This document shows positions 56,506-64,000 of a stretch of DNA of 64,000 nucleotides, piece after piece. The notes under the pieces are model-generated. The model was not told the origin of the DNA. It did no database searches and saw only the letters and a list, made by a program, of their open reading frames with translations. Each line of letters begins with the position of its first letter. The stretch's first letter is position 1. The position numbers were made by a program, and so were the translations under genes. Origin of the DNA: Petunia secreta (Eukaryota > Streptophyta > Magnoliopsida > Solanales > Solanaceae); assembly GCA_029990175.1 (NCBI GenBank), contig JARKIP010000065.1:1155001-1219000 (forward strand), given 5' to 3'.

Positions 56506-57926
56506 TCCCCCCCCCCCTTCTTGAGAAGATTTCGTCCTCGAAATCATTGCATTCACATCCATGGCATCATCTCTTCGGGGTGCCCAAAGCTCACCTCCCT
56601 TGCAACCCTTGATTGTCACTTTGACATAGGTTTTTTCCAAGGTCTCCTTTGCCTTAACGTGGAGCTTAGAACCTACAAGCAACGACAAGCAAACACAAGA
56701 TTTCCTACTTTGAAAGTAGGTTAGTGCAAGGAGTGTGGAAAATACACTCTTGTGATATAACCAAGCATCAATGTCAAGTACAAAAAACAAATCTCCAAGG
56801 AGATCATCAAGTGCTTGGTTCAATGAGAATATGCACTCAACACAATAATGAGCAAATAGGTCATGGGGACATGGAAAATGCAAGATCAAATTATCAAAAT
56901 CCCCTTGAACCTTAAGCTCAAGATCAACAAACCAATCCCTCCTCAAAGTGTGATCAACATGTGGAGTGGAGTGAGTCAAATAACCCAACATGCAAGTAAC
57001 ATCAAGTACTCCATTCCCCTTCTTTAGAGCATACTTACTCACACTAAGGGATTCCTTCTCACCTACCATTTCATCACCTAAGCAACCCCTCTCAAAAGAC
57101 AAACTATCAAGAAAGGTATTGATAATGGCCTCTTCTTCATCATAACCCAAACAAGCAATAGTAGAGTCACTCTTTACCTCAATTAAGTCTTCACACAATG
57201 GGTTGCCTACGGAGTCAAATCCTTCACACCATGGAGGTTCCATCTTACTATTAACCCTAGTCCGATACAATTTACTACCACAAATGAGATTATCTAAAAA
57301 ACTGGAAATGTAAAAACATGCACCTCAAATTCATGGTCACACAAAAGCATGGTACTAAGACTAGGTTCTTTACCCACACTCGAGGAGTCATCGAAAACAA
57401 ATCGATCCATCTCACACTCAAGAGACTCCTCAAGGTCACAACTATCCTCACTACGACACATAGGTCCACCAAATAGAGGCATGTCAATAAGGGTATGATC
57501 AACTATCTCATCTTTCCCTTTGTCAAATATTGGTGGTGTGTCATAGCAAAGTTCACAATCATTGCCAACTATCAAGTCTATACTAGTGAGAGATTCATTG
57601 AACAATGAGCTCACATCATGATGTGGCTTAGCAAGGCTCTCAACTAATGTTACACAAGCACACACAAGTTGACTTTTAGACTCTTCACTAGTGGCATATT
57701 CACTAGATGCATCACAAGCACCAACTAGTGTTGAGTCATCATAAGACATATAGTTAGTAGGCTCATGAAAAGGTGGAGCAACACTTACGTTGGTAGTACT
57801 TCCTTGATTGCTCACAAGGCTTGAAGTATCAGGTGTAACTCCTTCTTCATGAAGCTTACATTGAAGCTTTTCTTCCTCTTGTCTCTTCTTCCAAGTACAT
57901 GGTTGAGGCTCCGATGGCTTGTCTTA
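56503..57926 (-). pseudogene. Unknown region X, copy 2
   Basis: Same protein as copy 1. Lesions: TAA at 57924-57926 at the junction with the protease frame, and a frameshift in an A-run near 57290 that splits it into 173- and 255-residue frames. Most residue changes against copy 1 are conservative (for example LICG/YRTRVN against YRTRVD). Confidence 0.7.
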
Positions 57927-58870
57927 ATTTGTACCTACACAAGAACTAACACAAGAAAGTGTAGAAGATGAAGAATTGTTAGAACAATGGGTGCTCTCAC
58001 TCTCAATTTTTCTTTCCTCACCTCTCTTCTCTCTCAATTTTACCTCATGGTCAAGTGTAGTTGGTGGTGACAATCCACTCACATCACTCCTCAATTCCTC
58101 TCCTTTTTCCTCTCTTAGATTGTCACCGGTCACTCCCTCACTTCTCTCTATCTTTTCTCCCTCATTTGAAGTGGAGTGACTCTCATTTTCATCATGCAAT
58201 GGCAAGACAACAAGATTGTTTGCCTCGGGTTCAAGTACAATGGGTGACTTTGCTTTAGCCGCTTCCCTTAACTCCCTCAATCGCTTGTAGTCTTCCCTTA
58301 CTTGCCTTGGAGTCAAAGCTTTAAGCACATACTTCCTCCCATCATTCTTGACCGTATATGAATTGGTTCGGCCATCGTGCACCACACATCTATCATATTG
58401 CCATGGTCTCCCAAATAATAGATGGCATGCTTGCATCGGGACAACGTCAAACAAAATTTTGTCTTTATAGCTCCCCATGCTAAGCTCAATCAATGCTTGC
58501 TTCACCACCTTCAACTCCCCACACTCACTTAGCCATTGTAAACCATATGGGTTGGGGTGTTTCAAGGTGGGTATCTTCAATTGGGAAATCAATGTTTGGC
58601 TCACTATGTAGGCACAACTTCCCGAGTCAATAATCATGGAGCAAACTACACCCATGACTCGGCATCTAGCATGAAAGAGGTTTTCCCTTTGATCATTCTC
58701 CACTCCCTCTTCCATGAGAATGATACTCAAACTCCTCCTAACCACCAAGAACATTTGAGGATCATCTCCTTCCTCCATACCCTCCTCACAAGCAATGTCC
58801 TCATCCTCCTCATTTTCGGGCTCACTATCTTGCTCCTACACCAAATTGCCTACCACAACCATGGTTCTTT
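57924..58870 (-). pseudogene. Aspartic protease, copy 2
   Basis: Same layout as copy 1 with the DSG motif intact (CSMIIDSGSCAYIVS). A TAG at 58836-58838 interrupts the N-terminal linker. The frame otherwise continues past the T-run that is shifted in copy 1, until the TAA at 57924-57926. Confidence 0.85.
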
Positions 58871-60334
58871 TTGTAGGACAATCTTTAGCAATATGTCCAT
58901 ACCCTTACAGTTATAGCATTGAGTAGAAGTAGAAGTAGGATTGCTCAAGTGAGTTTTAGAATTACCTCCCAATGGTGGTGTAGACTTTTCATATGTTCTC
59001 TTCACTTCTTTGCTAGCACTCTCACCAGTTGCACTTGGAAAGCCTGCATTTGAGGTCTTCCACTCCTTTGGCTTGCTTGTGGAAGTAGAAGTGTTGCTCT
59101 TGTAGTTGGTGGACTTCTCATCCTTGAGCCATTTCTCGGCTTTAACCGCATCATAAAAGAGTTCATAGTGGTTTTCATACTTGTGAAACTTCACTTGAGA
59201 GGCTATGTCTCTATTCAAACCACTTAGAAATCTAATCACGGCTTGTTCATCATTTTTCCTATCCAAATCTAGGGACATCCAGATTTGCTCAAATTCATTG
59301 AAGTACTCCCCAACCGTCTTGGAACCTTGCTTTAACTCATAGAGACGCTTGTATTGGTCCACATGGTATTGATGAGTCAAGTACTTCTCATCCGTCACAC
59401 GAATCAATTCACCCCAAGTCACATTGATTGGCATAGCATTCCTCCTTCTATTTTTCTTGACCGATTTCCACCAAGTAGAAGCAAAGGATTTAAAAGAAGA
59501 TATTGCATACCTGGCCTTCTTCTCCTCGGTCATATCATTGGTGTCAAATATCCTCTCCATAGCCAATTTCCACTCAATGTACTCCACCGGGTCACTACTT
59601 CCTTAGAAAGAAGGAATAGTGAGCTTCACACTATTAAGATTGTTGTTATCTCGACCCCCTTGGTAAGGCTCCGGTTGGCCTCCAAAGTTGCCTCCATAAC
59701 CACCAAAATCCCTTCTATCATTCCCTCCAACATCCCTATCAACTCCTCTGGGTGGCCCCCTACCTCGGCCTCTACCCCTATCAACATTTCGTCCCCAATT
59801 CATGGCTCTCCCATTTGGATTAGGAGCTCCATAGTCATCACCTCCATATTCTTCCTCCTCCCCTTCTTGAGCTTCCCCTACTTGTTCAAGAGGTCTCACA
59901 TTTCGAATAGCCATTGGAAGAGGAACATTTCTTTGGGGATTGTCCATAAGGTTAAGGTTGATCCCTAGGTTGGGAATGCCCGTTCGTTAGGTATTGCCCA
60001 ATATTTGTTCATACCTCTCACGATCTTCCTTCACCCGTTGTTGATTACACAACTGAACAACTTGTTCCGGGGTAAAGTTAGGACTACTTGAGCCTTCACC
60101 GTCTTAAACTTGGACACTCGGGGTCCCTTTCTCAACTTGGACACTCGGGGTCCCTTTCTCAACTTGGACACTCGGGGTCCCTTGATCACCTTGGGTACTA
60201 CTTGAGGTCCCTTGCCCCCCTTGGAGACTTGAAGTCACCTTTTCAAGAATTTCAATCTTTTGGCCCATGATATCCATCTTTGCAAGAATATTAGCCAAGG
60301 CATCCTTGATAAAATCTTGACTTTCGTTAGCCAT
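58850..60334 (-). pseudogene. Gag, copy 2
   Basis: ATG 60334 (MANESQDFIKDALANILAKM). The core is intact where copy 1 is shifted (frame 59587-58850). Lesions: TAA at 60104-60106, TAA at 59987-59989, TAA at 59603-59605, and the same missing-base frame break inside the zinc knuckle as copy 1. Confidence 0.85.
60108..60186 (-). repeat. 27-bp coding minisatellite, three units
   Basis: Three units against two in copy 1, encoding TPSVQVEKG repeats. Shows unit-number change between neighbouring array members. Confidence 0.88.
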
Positions 60335-61530
60335 TGTACCTACAAGAAGAACAAACGTTAGTGAAATCACCTCACATACACCCTCACGTGTATAGCACTC
60401 GGGTCACTCGTTTAGTGGTGGTGGATATTTCACTCGGACTTGAGTTCTAAAAGCTTCAAGTAGTTGGACAACAATCCTCCACTCAACTCAATCAATCAAC
60501 TCACAAGTCAAGCGTACTCTGGGGTGAGTGGAGTTAACGTGACTCGATGTACGATAAGCACTTTAAAGTAAGGACTTGAGTCAAAGGATTCTACGAATCT
60601 TCTTGGAGTTCTACTCTCCAACTAAGGCACGAATAACCTAATAGCAATGAAGGATTAGTGCTAATTAAGTAGGAAAATTACTTAGATAAGCACTAATTAG
60701 AGTTTAAACAACAAAGAAATAGGAAAAACTACCAAAACACACCTAAGGAATTGGGGCGGACCGCCTATGGAATGGGGCGGACCGCCTCCCCAAACCATCA
60801 GTGGGGGGGGGGGGGGGAGGCAGACGGAGATCCCAGGGGTGGGGCGGAGCGCCTACTGGGTGTTTCCCCTACTTTCCCAGCCTCGATTTCCTCGATTTCA
60901 AGCCAAAATTTGGTCCGATTTCAACGTGTTTTGCACAAATCTAAGGTACTCAAAGTTGAATATTGATATAACCTTCAACCCTCAATAAATTTCACACCCA
61001 AACAACCAACAAACAAGGCACAATCATGATTCAAAGTTTCAAGTTAGGGGTTTTCAACAAGGGTTTCAAAGGTTCAAGGTGGGTTTCAATTCTTCAAACT
61101 TGGTGTTACCAAACTCTAAATCACACGAAATTTGTTGCAAATTGTTTGTTTTGCAAAGTAGAGCAAACCCCGATAATCAAATCAACAATCAACAACCAAT
61201 AAACCCATGAATCGATCCAAAATCATCAAGAACAAGGGTTTAAAAATTTTAGGATTTTCAAAATTTCAAATCTCGTGAATCCAATCCAAACCTCGTGTTT
61301 TTGGTATCAAAATGGCGGGGTTTCAACAATGATCAATAATCTATAACACCTATAGTAAGAATCAATCACACCACAAAGTTACACCAATTTTTTTTGTATG
61401 TTTCACTTTTCTATTTTTTTTTTTTTTGGTATTTTTCCTTCTTCCCAATAACTTCAACAACAAGAAAACTAAAAGAAGATACTAGGCACGAAGAATCAAG
61501 GGTGGGGGGGTTTGTATAAACAAAACCCAA
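60335..61530 (-). other. Long leader between PBS and gag, copy 2
   Basis: Colinear with 54693-55896. The G run is 15 long (60803-60817). GGGGCGGACCGCC occurs twice upstream of it (60754, 60775). No supported ORF. Confidence 0.6.
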
Positions 61531-61551
61531 GCCTTGTTCTGATACCGAAAC

Positions 61552-62146
61552 TGATAAGAATCAAACGCGGAAAAAGTAAAAGATAAAGAACGAGACGTAA
61601 CTCGATCAATAATCTCAAGTAGCAACGAAGAACTCGTTCCGTTACACCCCGAGAGAATGTCAAGAACAACTTCGCTAGGAAACTACCCTCGAGTCAACTA
61701 GAACTCGCAAGTAGAATGGTCGGGGCGGGGTCGTTGTCCAACTACAATCCACTGAAAGCACACAAATCCCAAACATATGTTGGTTTTCATAAACCCAAAG
61801 AGATCCCTCTTTACAATATTAATTCATCATTCAAAATAGACTAAGAAATGAAATAAGCTATCTAGCTATTTATAGAGGTTGTTAGGCCTTAAGTAAAATG
61901 TCCAGAATGCCCACACGTAGGCTCTAAGCTTAAAAGACCACGTAGGGTCAAAATAGACAAAACACAATTAAATTCCCGTGTCTCAGCTTTTGGGGCGGGG
62001 CGCCTGCTCTGCCTAGGCAGGGCGCCTCAGCCTGGTTCTCTTGGAACGGCTTCAATTCACCTCCAACGCTCTTGACTTCTAGTACGTTGCTTCTTCCAGG
62101 CTTGATACATGTTGGAAAGGTGTCTTGGCTCGTTTGGTCCTTATCA
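61552..62146 (-). repeat. LTR C
   Basis: 595 bp, TGATAAGAATCAAACG to GGTCCTTATCA. The PBS-like sequence on its left is mutated. The purine tract on its right reads TCCTCCCCTTCTTG. Confidence 0.92.
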
Positions 62147-64000
62147 TCCTCCCCTTCTTGAGAAGATTTCGTCCTCGAAATCATTGCATTCATATCCATG
62201 GCATCATCTCTTCGGGGTGCCCAAAGCTCTCCTCCCTTGCAACCCTTGATAGTCACATTGACATAGGTTTCTTCCAAGGTCTCCTTTGCCTTAACGTGGA
62301 GCTTAGAACCTACAAGCAACGACAAACAAACACAAGATTTCCTACTTTGAAAGTAGGTTATTGCAAGGTGTGGAAAATACACTCTTGTGATATAACCAAG
62401 CATCAATGTCAAGTACAAAAAACAAATCTCCAAGGAGATCATCAAGTGCTTGGTTCAATGAGAATATGCACTCAACACAATAATGAGCAAATAGGTCATG
62501 GGGACATGGAAAATGCAAGATCAAACTATCAAAATCCCCTTGAACATTAAGCTCAAGATCAACAAACCAATCCCTCCTCAAAGTGTGATCAACATGCGGA
62601 GCGGAGTGAGTCAAATAACCCAACATGAAAGTAACATCAAGTACTCCACTCCCCTTCTTTAGAGCATACTTACTCACACTAAGGGATTCCTTCTCACCTA
62701 CCATTTCATCACCCAAGCAACCCCTCTCAAAAGACAAACTATCAAGAAAGGTATTGATAATAGCATCTTCTTCATCATAACCCAAACAAGCAATAGTAGG
62801 GTCACTCTTTACCTCAATTAAGTCTTCACACAATGGGTTGCCTGCGGAGTCAAATCCTTCACACCATGGAGGTTCCATGTTACTATCAACCCTAGTCCGA
62901 TACAATTTACTACCACAAATGAGATTATCTAAAAAAATAGAAATGTAAAAGCATGCACCTCAAATTCATGGTCACACAAAAGCATGGTATCAAGACTAGG
63001 TTCTTTACCCACACTCGAGGAGTCATCGAAAACAAATCGATCCATCTCACACTCAAGAGACTCCTCAAGGTCACAACTATCCTCACTACGACACATAGGT
63101 CCACCAAATAGAAGCATGCCAATAAGGGTATGATCAACTATCTCATCTTTCCCTTTGTCAAATATTGGTAGTGTGTCATAGCAAAGTTCACAATCATTTC
63201 CAACTATCAAGTCTATACTAGTGAGAGATTCATTGAACAATGAGCTCACATCATGATGTGGCTTAGCAAGGCTCTCAACTAATGTTACGCAAGCACACAC
63301 AAGTTGACTTTTAGACTCTTCAGTAGTGGCATATTCACTAGATGCATCACAAGCACCAACTAGTGTTGAGTCATCATAAGACAAATAGCTAGTAGGTTCA
63401 TGAAAAGGTGGAGCAACACTTACGTTTGTAGTACTTCTTTGATTGCTCACAAGGCTTGAAGTATCAGGTGTAACTCCTTCTTCATGAAGCTTACATTGAA
63501 GCTTTTCTTCCTCTTGTCTCTTCTTCCAAGCACATGGTTGAGGCTCCAATGGCTTGTCTTCATTTGTACCTACACAAGAACTAACACAAGAAAGAGTAGA
63601 AGATGAAGAATTGTTAGAACAATGGGTGCTCTCACTCTCAAATTTTCTTTCCTCACCTCTCTTCTCTCTCAATTTTACCTCATGGTACGGTGTATTTGGT
63701 GGTGAAAATCCACTCACATCACTCCTCAATTCATCTCCTTTTTCCTCTCTTAGATTGTCACCGGTCACTCCCTCACTTCTCTCTATCTTTTCTCCCTCAC
63801 TTGAAGTGGAGTGACTCTCATTTTCATCATGCAATGGCAAGACAACAAGATTGTTTGCCTCGGGTTCAAGTACAATGGGTGACTTTGCTTTAGCCGCTTC
63901 CCTTAACTTCCTCAATCGCTTGTAGTCTTCCCTTACTTGCCTTGGAGTCAACGCTTTAAGCACATACTTCCTCCCATCATTCTTGACCTTATATGAATTA
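62147..64000 (-). pseudogene. Protease C-terminus fused to region X, copy 3 (partial)
   Basis: The frame from the window edge to 62929 reads from the protease tail (LKALTPRQVREDYKRL) straight into X (ESTHCSNNSSSSTLSCVSS, then SEDSCDLEESLECEMDRFVF). This shows that protease and X belong to one polyprotein. A frameshift near 62930 in the same A-run as copy 2, and a 2-base loss near 62366, break the rest. The end reads MISRTKSSQEGEDD and continues into LTR C. Confidence 0.75.

Larger units (their letters stand above)
50300..64000 (-). mobile_element. Tandem array of Gag-protease-X LTR elements sharing LTRs
   Basis: Three 595-bp LTRs (50300-50894, 55911-56505, 61552-62146) alternate with minus-strand internal regions: 50895-55910, 56506-61551, and 62147 to the window edge. 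The period is about 5.61-5.64 kb. Each LTR serves as 3' LTR for the internal region on its right and 5' LTR for the one on its left, with PBS and purine tract in the correct places. Each internal region encodes Gag, protease and the unknown region X. No RT, RNase H or integrase motif is seen. The array runs off the window. Confidence 0.9.

Overview
The window is plant nuclear DNA with almost no ordinary gene content. Every coding trace is intron-bearing or transposon-derived, and the only host-type gene is a broken lectin receptor kinase. Codon and family signatures are eudicot. The mix of Tat-type and chromovirus-type Ty3/gypsy elements, CACTA, Mutator-like and Helitron-like DNA fits a large repeat-rich genome, possibly Solanaceae, but the family is a guess. 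I found no intact host gene. Most elements are nested in, or have truncated, their neighbours. || Layout. 1-5700: a Mutator-like (MULE) transposase pseudogene on the minus strand with a small companion ORF. It is embedded in arrays of 20-bp palindromic units (core TGTTTAAACA) that occur on its 3' side and inside two inferred introns. 6160-7930: decayed CACTA material. 7934-19029: a complete but dead Tat-lineage Ty3/gypsy element. It has two LTRs, the 5-bp target duplication GTGAT, gag, protease, RT, RNase H, a second (archaeal-type) RNase H and integrase, a tRNA-like fold, and an antisense spliced gene with its own TATA box. 19290-20340: L-type lectin receptor kinase pseudogene. 20493-24844: Helitron-like element containing a fold-back element flanked by 9-bp repeats. 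25484-28455: a MITE, an 85-bp perfect tandem duplication, a CACTA terminus, and a gypsy gag with its 5' LTR. 28456-34042: two copies of the 5' part of a DUF1985-type gene, one followed by a broken gene body, separated by an LTR fragment. 35430-43710: an 8.3-kb chromovirus-like element on the minus strand (target duplication ACTAA) with large minisatellite-bearing LTRs and an integrase fragment in the opposite orientation. 44624-48818: a second Helitron-like candidate. 48919-50299: another LTR and gag start of the chromovirus family. 50300-64000: a head-to-tail tandem array of an LTR element in which neighbouring units share single 595-bp LTRs. || The last array is the most unusual part. Each 5.6-kb unit encodes Gag, an aspartic protease and, where RT, RNase H and integrase would normally follow, about 500 residues of an unrecognised Cys/Asp/Glu-rich protein (called X here). 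The frame of X is largely kept in all three copies, although each copy has private lesions. The element looks non-autonomous and would need reverse transcriptase and integrase from elsewhere. Family assignments rest on motif recognition by eye; no database search was run.
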